Source: an uncultured bacterium
GTDB taxonomy: Bacteria > Bacillota > Clostridia > Oscillospirales > Acutalibacteraceae
Direction: 5' to 3'
NCBI GenBank assembly: GCA_905215055.1
Contig: CAJMOH010000007.1
Span: 1 to 64,000 of the forward strand
DNA: 64,000 bases
How positions within the stretch are numbered: position 1 is the first letter of the stretch; each line of letters starts with the position of its first letter. Shown here in pieces: positions 1 through 8,521 of the stretch. The position numbers and the translations under genes are program-made. The notes below the pieces were generated by a model. That model saw nothing but the letters and a program-made list of their open reading frames with translations, was not told the DNA's origin and did no database searches.

Positions 1-1707
1 GCTGAGAAGCCCGCGGCCCCCGCTCCGGTGAAGGCGGCTCCTGCTCCCAAGAAGGAGGAAACCGCCTCCAAAAAGGCTGCTCCTGCTGAGAAGCCCGCGG
101 CCCCCGCTCCGGTGAAGGCGGCTCCTGCTCCCAAGAAGGAGGAAACCGCCTCCAAAAAGGCTGCTCCTGCTGAGAAGCCCGCGGCCCCCGCTCCGGTGAA
201 GGCGGCTCCTGTCGTGGAAGAACCCGTCTCCGTGGAGGTATTCTCGGACCTGCCCCGGCGCAGTGTGGCCTTTATCGGCTCCGAATGCCATCCCTTTGTC
301 AAGACGGGAGGTCTGGGCGATGTGATGTACGCGCTGCCCAGAGAACTGGTGCGTCTCAACTGCGACGTGCGGGTCATTTTGCCCCGCTATGCCTGCATCC
401 CCCAGAAATATCAGGACAAGATGGTTTACCGGGGCGAATTTTATATGGATCTGGGCAACACCGGCCGCAACTACTATGTGGGCATCATGGAGTACATCTG
501 CGACGGCGTGGTGTATGACTTTATCGACAACCAAGAGTTTTTCTCCTCTGGCAATCCCTATATCAACCTGGTGGACGACATTCCCAAATACTGCTTCTTC
601 AGCAAGGCTGCCCTAGCCGCGCTGAACTTTATGAACTGGATTCCCGACATCGTCCACTGTCACGACTGGCAGGCGGCCCTGGTGCCTGTGTATCTGCGCA
701 CCCTGTTCAAAGATTCCCCTGTGGGCAAGGCGAAGTCTATCCTCACCATCCACAACCTGCGCTTTCAAGGGATTTACAACATTCCCACCATCCAATATTG
801 GTCCGGCCTGCCCGACGAGGTGTTCAACATGGGCGCTCTGAAGGAGGGCTATGAGGATGCCAACATGCTCAAGGGCGGCCTGGCCTATGCGGATCGAATC
901 ACCACTGTCAGCGGCACCTACGCTCAGGAAATTCAAACCAGCGAGTACGGCGAGCATCTGGAGGGCCACTTGCGGTATCACAGCTACAAGCTGCGGGGCA
1001 TTGTCAACGGGATTGATTACGGCATGTGGAACCCGGAGACGGACTCTGCCCTGACGGTCAACTACGGCCTGGGAAATGTGCTGGAGCACAAAATGGAAAA
1101 CAAGCTGGCCCTGCAAAAAGAGCTGGGGCTGGAGGAGGACGAAGGCAAGTTCGTCATCGGTCTGATCTCCCGGCTGACCAACCAAAAGGGGCTGGATCTG
1201 GTCAGCGCTGTCATCCCCCAGGTGTTGGACGGCAACACCCAGATTGTGGTGCTGGGCACCGGCGACAAGATCTATGAGGACACCTTCCGAGGGTATGAAA
1301 ACGCTTACAAGGGAACCTTCAGCGCCTGCATCCAGTATGATGAATCGCGGGCTCACCGGATTTACGCCGGAGCCGACGCCCTGCTGGTACCCTCCCGCTT
1401 TGAGCCTTGCGGCCTGACCCAGCTCAACGCTATGCACTATGGCACGCTGCCCATCGTTCGGGAAACCGGCGGCCTGAAGGATACAGTACAGCCCTACAAC
1501 GATTTCACTGGCGAGGGCAATGGCTTCACCTTTGACCGGTATGAATCCGGCCTGCTGCTGGACGCCATCAACCGGGCCAAGACCCTGTACTTTACCAACC
1601 GCTATCACTGGGACGAGGTGGTTCAGCGGGACATGGCCAAGGACGTCTCCTGGGAAAACTCCGCCAAGCAGTATAAGAACTTGTACCTGGAGCTGACCCA
1701 GTGGTAA
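1..1707 (+). CDS. glgA: Glycogen synthase, 5' end outside the window
   Basis: Transfers glucose from ADP-glucose to the end of a growing alpha-1,4-glucan in the cytoplasm. The reading frame is open from base 1, so the true start lies upstream; the GTG at 28 is an internal valine. About the first 75 residues are an Ala/Pro/Lys/Glu-rich low-complexity tract, then the GT5 catalytic core begins near residue 86 with the KTGGLGDV nucleotide-sugar loop. The C-terminal Rossmann half carries the family signature PSRFEPCGLTQL and ETGGLKDTV. The core has normal GlgA length (about 480 residues); the N-terminal extension is unusual. A strong terminator follows at 1751, so it ends its transcription unit. 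Confidence 0.95.
   Translation, partial: AEKPAAPAPVKAAPAPKKEETASKKAAPAEKPAAPAPVKAAPAPKKEETASKKAAPAEKPAAPAPVKAAPVVEEPVSVEVFSDLPRRSVAFIGSECHPFVKTGGLGDVMYALPRELVRLNCDVRVILPRYACIPQKYQDKMVYRGEFYMDLGNTGRNYYVGIMEYICDGVVYDFIDNQEFFSSGNPYINLVDDIPKYCFFSKAALAALNFMNWIPDIVHCHDWQAALVPVYLRTLFKDSPVGKAKSILTIHNLRFQGIYNIPTIQYWSGLPDEVFNMGALKEGYEDANMLKGGLAYADRITTVSGTYAQEIQTSEYGEHLEGHLRYHSYKLRGIVNGIDYGMWNPETDSALTVNYGLGNVLEHKMENKLALQKELGLEEDEGKFVIGLISRLTNQKGLDLVSAVIPQVLDGNTQIVVLGTGDKIYEDTFRGYENAYKGTFSACIQYDESRAHRIYAGADALLVPSRFEPCGLTQLNAMHYGTLPIVRETGGLKDTVQPYNDFTGEGNGFTFDRYESGLLLDAINRAKTLYFTNRYHWDEVVQRDMAKDVSWENSAKQYKNLYLELTQW
28..195 (+). repeat. Two exact tandem copies of an 84-bp coding repeat
   Basis: Bases 28-111 and 112-195 are identical. 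Bases 1-27 are the end of a further copy and 196-213 begin another before it diverges. Each unit encodes 28 residues rich in Ala, Pro, Lys and Glu. Identity at DNA level, including third codon positions, points to recent duplication. The array starts left of the window, so its copy number is unknown. Confidence 0.95.
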
Positions 1708-1750
1708 GGCATTTCGCCTTGTAAAGCTCTAAAAGCCACCCACAAGCACT

Positions 1751-1786
1751 CTGCGCGTTTCCGTTTGCGAAACGCGCAGTTTTTTA
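1751..1786 (+). terminator. Rho-independent terminator after glgA
   Basis: An 11-bp perfect stem (1751-1761 with 1769-1779), a 7-nt loop and six T residues, 44 bases after the glgA stop. Confidence 0.92.
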
Positions 1787-1830
1787 TCCCACGCTCGCGG
1801 GCCATCACTTTCGCGCTGTTCTCCCCGGTT

Positions 1831-1884
1831 GGGTATATACAGTCATGTTATACCCTTGACTTCTTTACGACGCAAGGCTATACT
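1831..1884 (+). promoter_or_regulatory. Promoter of the HxlR-family gene with an adjacent inverted repeat
   Basis: TTGACT (1856-1861), a 17-bp spacer and TATACT (1879-1884) form a good sigma-A promoter. A perfect 7-bp inverted repeat, GGGTATA (1831-1837) and TATACCC (1849-1855), ends exactly at the -35 box. This is a plausible operator; binding by the HxlR protein itself is inferred. Confidence 0.75.
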
Positions 1885-1981
1885 TGAGATTGCAGAAAGA
1901 AAATGGAAACTAAGAATCTATTTCATGGCAGCGATCTATTTGAAACGGCAAAAGCATGGTTCTGTGCAGGGAGGTCATATT

Positions 1982-2317
1982 ATGGCGGCAAGGATCGATG
2001 GTAAAGCTCTTCCAGCCTGTCCGGTGGAAACAACGCTCCTCTTGATAGGTGACAAGTGGAAGGTGCTGATTTTAAGAGACCTGATGCCCGGAACCAAGCG
2101 TTTTGGAGAGCTGAAAAAATCTATTGGCAGCGTGTCTCAAAAGGTGCTCACCGCCCAACTGCGCGACATGGAGCAAAACGGTCTGGTTCACCGGAAGGTT
2201 TACGCGGAGGTTCCTCCTCGGGTAGAATACTCTTTAACCGATCTGGGCAGAAGCCTGAAGCCTATTTTAGAGGCCCTGCGAATCTGGGGCGAGGAGTTTC
2301 AGGCTGCTAATTCTTAA
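1982..2317 (+). CDS. HxlR-family winged-helix transcriptional regulator
   Basis: A 111-residue DNA-binding protein. It has the HxlR layout: an N-terminal CPVE cysteine motif, then LIGDKWKVLILRDL, FGELKKSIGSVSQKVLTAQL (recognition helix) and a wing ending in PPRVEYSLTDLG. HxlR proteins often sense oxidative or electrophile stress through this cysteine. The ATG at 1982 is chosen because AGGGAGG lies 7 bases upstream; the frame stays open further 5' but that part has no family homology. It has its own promoter and terminator and precedes an aldo/keto reductase, a plausible target, though that link is inference. Confidence 0.9.
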   Translation: MAARIDGKALPACPVETTLLLIGDKWKVLILRDLMPGTKRFGELKKSIGSVSQKVLTAQLRDMEQNGLVHRKVYAEVPPRVEYSLTDLGRSLKPILEALRIWGEEFQAANS

Positions 2318-2331
2318 TCCGTCTGTTACCG

Positions 2332-2369
2332 GGCGTACCGGAGCCTCAGGCTTTCGGTGCGCCTTTTTT
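2332..2369 (+). terminator. Terminator after the HxlR-family gene
   Basis: Stem 2332-2340 with 2355-2363 (one G:T pair), an additional inner stem AGCCT/AGGCT, and six T residues at 2364-2369. Confidence 0.88.
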
Positions 2370-2469
2370 GTGTAAAGCTCTGGGTTATTATAAAGTAACA
2401 AACGGAGACTTCTGTTTTCCCCCACCTGGCGGTAGAATAGTGGCAGAAACCACGGAAAGGATGTTGAGC

Positions 2470-3324
2470 ATGGATTTTGTGACTTTAAATAACGGCGTGC
2501 AGATGCCCCAGCTGGGCTACGGCGTCTATCAGGTGAGCAACGAGGAGTGCGAGCGCTGCGTGCTGGACGCCATCAGCGTGGGGTACCGCTCCATCGACAC
2601 AGCCCAGTCCTACGGCAACGAGGACGCGGTGGGCAGCGCCATCGCCAAGTGCAGCGTGCCCCGGGACCAGCTGTTCCTCACCACCAAGGTGTGGATTTCC
2701 AACGCGGGCTATGAGAAGGCCAAGGCCTCCATTGACAAGTCCCTGAAGAACCTGCGGACCGACTACATCGACCTGCTGCTGATTCACCAGCCCTTCGGCG
2801 ACTACTACGGCACCTACCGGGCCATGGAGGAGGCCTACAAGGCGGGGAAACTCCGGGCTATTGGCGTCTCTAACTTTTATCCGGACCGCCTCATCGACCT
2901 GTGCCAGTTTGTGGAGGTGACCCCCGCCGTAAACCAGGTGGAAACCCATGTGTTCCAGCAGCAGAAGGTGGCCCATGAGTACATGGAGAAGTACCATGTG
3001 CAGCACGAGAGCTGGGGTCCCTTTGCCGAAGGGAGGAAGGATTTCTTCACCAACCCCACCCTGGTGGAGATTGGTGATAAGTACGGCAAATCCTCCGCCC
3101 AGGTAGCCCTGCGGTTTTTGCTGCAAAGCGATGTGGTGGTGATCCCCAAGTCCACCCACAAGGAGCGCATGGAGCAGAACATCAACGTGTTTGACTTCAC
3201 CCTGAGCGGCGAGGATATGGAGGCCATCCGCCAGCTGGACGAGGGCGAGAGCCTGTTCTTCTCCCACAACGACCCAGCCACGGTGGAAATGCTTACCAAC
3301 ATGGGAAAAACCAGGATTGTATAA
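2470..3324 (+). CDS. Aldo/keto reductase
   Basis: An NADPH-dependent carbonyl reductase of the AKR superfamily, 284 residues, close to the single-barrel family norm. The catalytic tetrad is visible: Asp and Tyr in RSIDTAQSYGNE, Lys in TTKVW and His in LLIHQPF. The C-terminal IPKSTHKERMEQN is the cofactor-phosphate binding motif. It resembles the AKR5 (2,5-diketo-gluconate reductase-like) branch, but the substrate cannot be read from sequence. Start: GGAAAGG lies 9 bases before the ATG at 2470, whereas the ATG at 2461 directly abuts it. A terminator follows. Confidence 0.93.
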   Translation: MDFVTLNNGVQMPQLGYGVYQVSNEECERCVLDAISVGYRSIDTAQSYGNEDAVGSAIAKCSVPRDQLFLTTKVWISNAGYEKAKASIDKSLKNLRTDYIDLLLIHQPFGDYYGTYRAMEEAYKAGKLRAIGVSNFYPDRLIDLCQFVEVTPAVNQVETHVFQQQKVAHEYMEKYHVQHESWGPFAEGRKDFFTNPTLVEIGDKYGKSSAQVALRFLLQSDVVVIPKSTHKERMEQNINVFDFTLSGEDMEAIRQLDEGESLFFSHNDPATVEMLTNMGKTRIV

Positions 3325-3349
3325 AACAGACTTGACAAAATGCTTGCCC

Positions 3350-3383
3350 AGAGAAGCAGGGATACACCCTGCTTCTCTTTTTT
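3350..3383 (+). terminator. Terminator after the aldo/keto reductase gene
   Basis: An 11-bp perfect stem (3350-3360 with 3368-3378), a 7-nt loop and a run of six T residues. Confidence 0.92.
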
Positions 3384-3404
3384 GAGAAAGGATGTGCTTT
3401 TACT

Positions 3405-4321
3405 ATGAGGATTTTACGATTGGGACCAGTGGCAGCGCTGCTGGTGATGCTGCTGTGCTTAGCGGGATGCCGGACGGCGGAGCAGGCGGCTCCCTCTCAG
3501 CTGGAAAGCGCAGTCTCTTCAGCTGTGGAGACACCGGCGCCCTCACCCGCTCCCGCACCGGAACCAGCCGGCCAGGCGGAAAAATCCCAGGAGAGCACCC
3601 TCCAGACGGGCATGATCCCCGAGCAGGTGCTGGAGGGGGAAACCGGGGAAATCCATTACAGCTATTACCTGCCGGAAGGCTACGACCCAAACGGGGCGTA
3701 CCCCTGGTGATGGCTCTGCCTGGCTACGACATGATGTGGTTTGGAGAGGATTCCTCCGGCTCCAATTTGGACTGGCCCGGGTTTCTCAGCTGGACCCAGC
3801 TGCCGGAGGACATGATCGTGGTGTCCGCCCAGCTGACGGACTGGGGCGAGACCTCCGCCCGGCAGGCCATAGAGCTGACCGAGTATTTCCTTCAGCATTA
3901 TGCGGTAGACGCAAGCCGGGTATATGCCACAGGCTACTCCGCCGGCGGGGAGACCATGTCCCAGGCGGTGGCGACGCGGCCGGACTTGTACGCCGCCTAC
4001 CTGCATGGGGCCTCCCAGTGGGACGGGGACTTTACCCCCGTAGCAGAAAACGGGGTGGCGGTGTACATCTTCATGGCGGAGAACGACGAGTATTACGGCT
4101 CGGAGCGGGCGCGGGAGGCCTATAACGGTCTTCACCAGGCCTATGTGGACGCGGGCTGGTCCGAGGAGGACATCGCCAATGTCCTGCAGATTCAGACGCC
4201 GGACAACGCCTGGTTCGCGGAACAGGGGATCTCCGGCAATTACCACGGGGGCGCCACGGTGGTGTATGAGCAGACTGACATTTTGGAGTGGGTGCTCTCC
4301 CACAGCAAGGAAGATTTGTAA
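3405..4321 (+). pseudogene. Frameshifted secreted esterase lipoprotein (alpha/beta hydrolase)
   Basis: The 5' frame (3405-3710) encodes a lipoprotein signal with lipobox LLCLAGC, a Ser/Ala/Pro linker and the start of a hydrolase domain, then hits TGA at 3708. The rest of the hydrolase continues in the next frame from about 3702 to 4321: PLVMALPGYD, nucleophile elbow GYSAGGE, and a late His in GNYHGG. Adding one C to the four-C run at 3701-3704 would join both parts in a continuous feruloyl/acetyl-esterase-like protein of about 305 residues. This is a real one-base deletion or a sequencing error. Most bases show no other decay, so recent loss, phase variation or error are all possible. Confidence 0.85.
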
Positions 4322-4483
4322 AGCGGAAAACAGCTGTGCTGCTTTCCTGCCTTTGGCAAAAAAGAGGCTTCGCATTGTAGCTTCTGGTGATTTACCCTTG
4401 AAAAAACTCCGGCAGCCCGTGGTAGAGATACCGCTCGCAAGCGTCGATGTTGTGTGTGCTGCCCTGGATGATGGTATATTGCA

Positions 4484-4516
4484 GAAGGGCGCGGCTCAAG
4501 TGAGCCACGCCCTTTC
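4484..4516 (-). terminator. Stem-loop at the 3' end of the siderophore importer operon
   Basis: A 13-bp stem with one mismatch and a short loop lies 17 bases beyond the stop of the binding-protein gene. Neither side has a long T run, so termination is probable but not certain. The rest of 4322-4533 shows nothing recognisable. Confidence 0.5.
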
Positions 4517-4533
4517 TCATGTCTAGTTCAATT

Positions 4534-5592
4534 TTACTGGGACAGCAGTTCCGATTCCAGATCTCGCAGCATCACACCCAGTGCGGTAATGCCCCCCTCG
4601 GCGGTGTACCACACGGCAGGGCTGGAAAGGTACACAATGTGGCCCTCCGCATAGGCCCGAGTACCTTTGACCAGCTCGTTCTCCACTATCTCCTGGGCCA
4701 GTTGGGCGCCTTCAGTCTGGATAGCAGCATCCCGGTCCAGCACAAAGATGTAGTCCGGGTCCTTCTCCACGACAAACTCAAAGGAGGCCTCATTGCCATG
4801 GGTAGCGGTGTCGATCTCCGCGTCCACGCCGATATTCTCAAATCCCGCCTCCCGGCAGATCATGGAGCAGCGCCCATCGTCGCCCAGCACGTTAAACCCG
4901 CCGCTGGTCACCAGACCTACAATGGCGGTCTTCCCTTCCGCGAATTCTGCCAGAGCGGCGACGCGGCTGTCAAAGTCCACCATCAGGCTGTCCACTTCCT
5001 CCTCCAGTCCAAACAACGAGGCGATGGTATTGGCGTTCTTCCCCACGGATTCCACCACGCCTAGTTCCGTATCGGTGGAAAGGTATACCACGGGAGCGAT
5101 TTCGCTGAGGGCGTCATAGGAGCTTGCCAGCCGCCCGCCAATGAAAATCACATCCGGCTCGCAGGACATGACCGCTTCCAAGTCTGCCTCTTTGATGGTA
5201 CCCAGGTTGGCAACGTCCTCGTTGATGTACTCCTGCAAATACTCCAGGCTGGTGCTGGCGGTGCCCACCACACGGTCACCCACGCCCAAGGCGTCTAAAA
5301 TATCCAGGCTGGCCATATCCAAAATGGCAATGCGCTGGGGGTCATAGGGAATTTCCAGCTGGGTTTCGGCTCCCTCGGCGTTCAAGCTGGTAATGGTAAC
5401 CGTTTCCGAGGTTTCCGCCGAGGTTTCGCTGGACTCTGTGATGGAAGAACCGCCTGCGGTAGAGCTTTCCTCCACAGCGGAAGAGCTGCTCTCCTCTGCT
5501 GTCTGAGAGGAGCTTTCGCTCCCGCCCTGTGAGCAGGCGGCCATGGACGCGGCCATGGCCAAGGCCAAACAAAAAGAAATCAGTTTTTTCAT
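4534..5592 (-). CDS. Siderophore-type ABC transporter substrate-binding lipoprotein
   Basis: Captures an iron chelate at the cell surface for the adjacent permeases. It has 352 residues: a signal peptide with lipobox MAACS, a Ser/Glu/Thr-rich linker to about residue 65, then a class III periplasmic-binding (Fe/B12) domain with PQRIAILDMASLDILDALG and VIFIGGR. The end AVWYTAEGGITALGVML resembles CeuE/YclQ petrobactin and catecholate binders. AAGGAG lies 8 bases before the ATG at 5592. It is the last gene of the importer operon, 36 bases after the ATPase gene. Confidence 0.92.
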   Translation of the reverse strand: MKKLISFCLALAMAASMAACSQGGSESSSQTAEESSSSAVEESSTAGGSSITESSETSAETSETVTITSLNAEGAETQLEIPYDPQRIAILDMASLDILDALGVGDRVVGTASTSLEYLQEYINEDVANLGTIKEADLEAVMSCEPDVIFIGGRLASSYDALSEIAPVVYLSTDTELGVVESVGKNANTIASLFGLEEEVDSLMVDFDSRVAALAEFAEGKTAIVGLVTSGGFNVLGDDGRCSMICREAGFENIGVDAEIDTATHGNEASFEFVVEKDPDYIFVLDRDAAIQTEGAQLAQEIVENELVKGTRAYAEGHIVYLSSPAVWYTAEGGITALGVMLRDLESELLSQ

Positions 5593-5628
5593 GGATGCTT
5601 CTCCTTCTGCCGGGGACACCGGCGTGTT

Positions 5629-6381
5629 TTAATAGTATATAGACAAAGGTTTCCCTTCAATCTCCAAAATCTCAAAGTCCACCTGGTAGATGGCGGACAG
5701 ATTCTCCTTGGTCATCACTTCCTCCACGGTGCCGAACTTGGCCACTTTCCCGTCCACAAAGGCGCAGATGTAATCGGAATAAAAGGCGGCGTAGTTGATC
5801 TCGTGGAGCACCAGGATGACGGTCTTGCCCAGCTCGTCGCAGAGCTTGCGCACGGTGCGCATCATGTTGGTGGCGTGGTAGATGTCCAGGTTGTTGGTGG
5901 GCTCGTCCAAGAGGACGTACTCCGTGTCCTGGGCGATGACCATAGCAATGAGGGCCCGTTGGCGCTGGCCGCCGGAGAGCTCGTCGATGAAGCGGTCTTG
6001 AAATTTCTCCAGCTCCATGTAGGAAATGGCCTGGTCGATGATGCGCTGATCCTCGGGAGTGGTGCGTCCCCCGGAATAGGGGAAGCGCCCAAAGGTGACC
6101 AGCTCCCGGACGGTGAGCTTCATCTGGATGCTGTTGGACTGGGTGAGGATGGCCAGGCGCTTGGAGAGCTCCTGGCTCTTCCACTTGGCAATGTCCCGAC
6201 CCTCAAAATCCACCAGGCCGGCGTCCCGGGCGATGAGCCGGGAGATAATGCCCATGACGGTGGACTTTCCCGCCCCGTTGGGGCCGATGAGGGAAAGCAC
6301 CTTCCCCTTGGGGATTTCAAAGGTGACGGAATCCACCACGGTTTTGCCGTCGTATTGTTTTTTCAGTTCTTTTACCTGCAA
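5629..6381 (-). CDS. Siderophore ABC transporter ATP-binding protein
   Basis: The FecE/CeuD-type ATPase energising the importer. It has 250 residues with Walker A GPNGAGKS near residue 34, a Q-loop, signature LSGGQRQR, Walker B YVLLDEPTNNLD and H-loop VLHEIN. Full length for the family. It starts 3 bases after the stop of the second permease gene, so the two are probably translationally coupled. Confidence 0.95.
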   Translation of the reverse strand: MQVKELKKQYDGKTVVDSVTFEIPKGKVLSLIGPNGAGKSTVMGIISRLIARDAGLVDFEGRDIAKWKSQELSKRLAILTQSNSIQMKLTVRELVTFGRFPYSGGRTTPEDQRIIDQAISYMELEKFQDRFIDELSGGQRQRALIAMVIAQDTEYVLLDEPTNNLDIYHATNMMRTVRKLCDELGKTVILVLHEINYAAFYSDYICAFVDGKVAKFGTVEEVMTKENLSAIYQVDFEILEIEGKPLSIYY

Positions 6382-6384
6382 CCG

Positions 6385-7353
6385 TTAGACCCTCCTTCTT
6401 GTGAGCAGCAGATAGAGGAAATACACGCCGCCGCCCACGGTGATGAACACGCTGATAGGGATGGAATAGGTGTACACATGCTCCACAATCAGCTGGCCCG
6501 CCACCAGAATCACCATCCCAAAGAGCACAGAGCCCGCGATGAGCTGGGTGTGGCGGTAGGTTTTTAAAAGCTGCCGGGACAGGTTGGCGATGATGAGCCC
6601 CATAAAGGAGATGGGCCCCACCACCGCGGTGGCCACGGCGATGGCCAAGGTCACCCCCAGCAGCAAGCGGCGGACGCTTCTGTCGTAATCCACCCCCAGG
6701 TTGATGGCCTGCTCCTTGCCCAAGGTGAGCACGTCCAGCAGCGCCAAATCCCTGCGGAGAAAAAACACCAGCAGGACCAGCACCACCAGGGAAAAGAGGA
6801 TGATCTCGGCGTTGACGTTGGAGAAGCTGGCTACCAAGGTGGACAGCAGGCTGTCGTACTCGTTGGGATCCATCACCCGGGTGAGGGTGGACTGAATGCT
6901 GCCAAAAAAAGAGGTGAGCACCGTGCCGATGAGCAGCACATACAGCACGTTGTACTTTGTCTTTTTAAAGAGGTAGCCGTAGATGACCGTGGCGGAAAGG
7001 CCCATAATCACCAGGTCCACGGCAAAGGCAGCGTTGGCGTTGACCGCCAGAATGCTCCCCGAGCCCGCCACAAACACCACTGCCGTGTGAATGAGGGTGT
7101 ACAGGGAGTTCATCCCCAGCAAGCAGGGGGTGACGATGGTGTTGTTGATTACCGACTGGAACACCAACGACGCCCCGCCAATGGCAAAAGCTGCAATGAG
7201 CATGACGACGAGCTTGGGCACTCGCAGGCTCATAGCGTAGTCAAAGTACTTGGGGTTGACGTCCACCAGCAGATAGGCGGCACAGGCGGCAAGGACCAGG
7301 AGAGCCATCACACCCAGCTTTAGCAGGTTGGCGCGGTAGGCGGCGCTTCTCAT
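6385..7353 (-). CDS. Siderophore ABC transporter permease (FecCD family), second subunit
   Basis: A 322-residue polytopic membrane protein with an N-terminal helix after MRSAAYRANLLKLG and the FecCD core, including GPISFMGLIIANLSRQL, which contacts the ATPase. The ATG at 7353 overlaps the stop of the first permease gene in an ATGA tetranucleotide, which fixes the start. Similar to CeuC/YclO-type permeases. Confidence 0.94.
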   Translation of the reverse strand: MRSAAYRANLLKLGVMALLVLAACAAYLLVDVNPKYFDYAMSLRVPKLVVMLIAAFAIGGASLVFQSVINNTIVTPCLLGMNSLYTLIHTAVVFVAGSGSILAVNANAAFAVDLVIMGLSATVIYGYLFKKTKYNVLYVLLIGTVLTSFFGSIQSTLTRVMDPNEYDSLLSTLVASFSNVNAEIILFSLVVLVLLVFFLRRDLALLDVLTLGKEQAINLGVDYDRSVRRLLLGVTLAIAVATAVVGPISFMGLIIANLSRQLLKTYRHTQLIAGSVLFGMVILVAGQLIVEHVYTYSIPISVFITVGGGVYFLYLLLTRRRV

Positions 7354-8324
7354 TGGCCTCTCCCCCCTTCCCCTTGGGAGACGGCAGAGGCGCAGGCGCC
7401 GCTGTGGGCTGCACCCAGGCGGATGGCCTTGCGCCCGTGCTTTAAGCGGTAAAGCAGCAGGCCGATAAACAAAACGCTGCCGATGATGCCCACAATCAGC
7501 TCGATGGGCAGCTCGTAAGGGGCGATGACCACCCGGGCCACCATGTCGCACACCAGCACGAAGATGGCCCCAAACAGGGCGGTGTCCACCAAGGTGCCCC
7601 GGATTTTGTCCCCCTTGAACATGGCCACAATGTTGGGCACAATCAGCCCGATGTAGGAGATGCTCCCTACCACGACCACCACCGAAGCGGTGATCATGGC
7701 GGCGATGGACAGCCCCAGGAACAGCACCAGGTTGTAAGGCACCCCCAGGTTTTTGGAGAAGTCCTTGCCCATGCCCACAATGTTGAAGTGGTTGGCGAAC
7801 ACAAAGGCCAGCACCACCAAGGGCACGGAAAGCCACACCAGCTCGTAATTGCCGGAGAGGACGATGGAGAAGTGCCCCACCAGCCAGGAGGACAACGCCT
7901 GGGTCATCTCGTACTTGTAGGAGAGGTAGTTGGTGATGCCGCCAATGACGTTGCCGAACATGATGCCCACCAGGGGTACCATGACCACGTCCTTAAACTG
8001 GATGCGCTGGATGAACCAGACAAAAACCCAGGTGCCCAGAATGGCGCAGGCAAAGGCGAAGAGCGCCCGGCTCCACAGTGTGGAGGATGGCATAAACAGC
8101 AGGGCCAGCAAAATGCCAAACTGAGCCGAGGAAATGGTGGCCCCGGTGGTGGGGGAGACAAACTTGTTGCTGCACAGCTGCTGCATGATAAGGCCAGCCA
8201 CGCTCATGCCCACGCCGGTACACAGGATGGCCAAAAGCCGGGGCAGCCGGGAGATGAAAAACACCTTCCACTGCTCCCCGTTCCCGGCAAGCAGGCTTTG
8301 CGGGTTGATGTCCAGCACCCCCAC
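7350..8324 (-). CDS. Siderophore ABC transporter permease (FecCD family), first subunit
   Basis: Forms the channel together with the second permease. The GTG at 8324 gives 324 residues but lacks the usual first membrane helix. The frame stays open upstream and encodes a hydrophobic segment (FVLGGILAILSGVSLFV) that clearly belongs to the protein. The only good Shine-Dalgarno, GAGGAGGG at 8401-8408, sits 7 bases before an ATC codon (8391-8393), with no ATG, GTG or TTG in frame there. The true start is therefore either a rare AUC or has been lost by mutation. The C-terminal region has GSISYIGLIVPN, the ATPase-contact motif. Confidence 0.9.
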   Translation of the reverse strand: MGVLDINPQSLLAGNGEQWKVFFISRLPRLLAILCTGVGMSVAGLIMQQLCSNKFVSPTTGATISSAQFGILLALLFMPSSTLWSRALFAFACAILGTWVFVWFIQRIQFKDVVMVPLVGIMFGNVIGGITNYLSYKYEMTQALSSWLVGHFSIVLSGNYELVWLSVPLVVLAFVFANHFNIVGMGKDFSKNLGVPYNLVLFLGLSIAAMITASVVVVVGSISYIGLIVPNIVAMFKGDKIRGTLVDTALFGAIFVLVCDMVARVVIAPYELPIELIVGIIGSVLFIGLLLYRLKHGRKAIRLGAAHSGACASAVSQGEGGRGQ

Positions 8325-8413
8325 AAACAGGGAGACGCCTGAAAGAATCGCCAGGATCCCCCCTAGAACAAAGGTGGTTTTATGTGTTGCGATATCCGTT
8401 CCCTCCTCATCGA

Positions 8414-8441
8414 TAATTAGTCATGACTAACTCACTGGCAA
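8414..8441 (-). promoter_or_regulatory. Promoter and 14-bp palindromic operator of the siderophore importer
   Basis: TTAGTCATGACTAA (8417-8430) is a perfect 14-bp palindrome. On the minus strand it lies between a TTGCCA -35 (8436-8441) and overlaps a TAATTA -10 (8414-8419, 16-bp spacer). A related palindrome lies in the promoter at 10819-10847. Control by a metal-dependent repressor is inferred. The gap 8442-8521 also holds a hairpin (8481-8507) without a T run. Confidence 0.7.
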
Positions 8442-8521
8442 AAAGGAAAACGCCCGGTGCGAGCGCTCTCTTTGCCTCCCAGGGACTTGGAGCGGGGCTC
8501 CTTCCCTGTTGGCGTACCTGA

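Noticed and set aside
3392..3700. Reading the esterase as one gene from 3392
   Set aside because: The first 100 codons of that frame are Gly/Ser/Arg junk, whereas the frame from 3405 encodes a proper lipoprotein signal; the frameshift explanation fits better.
4519..5064. Plus-strand open frame opposite the siderophore-binding protein
   Set aside because: Opposes a clear lipoprotein gene and has no recognisable domain.
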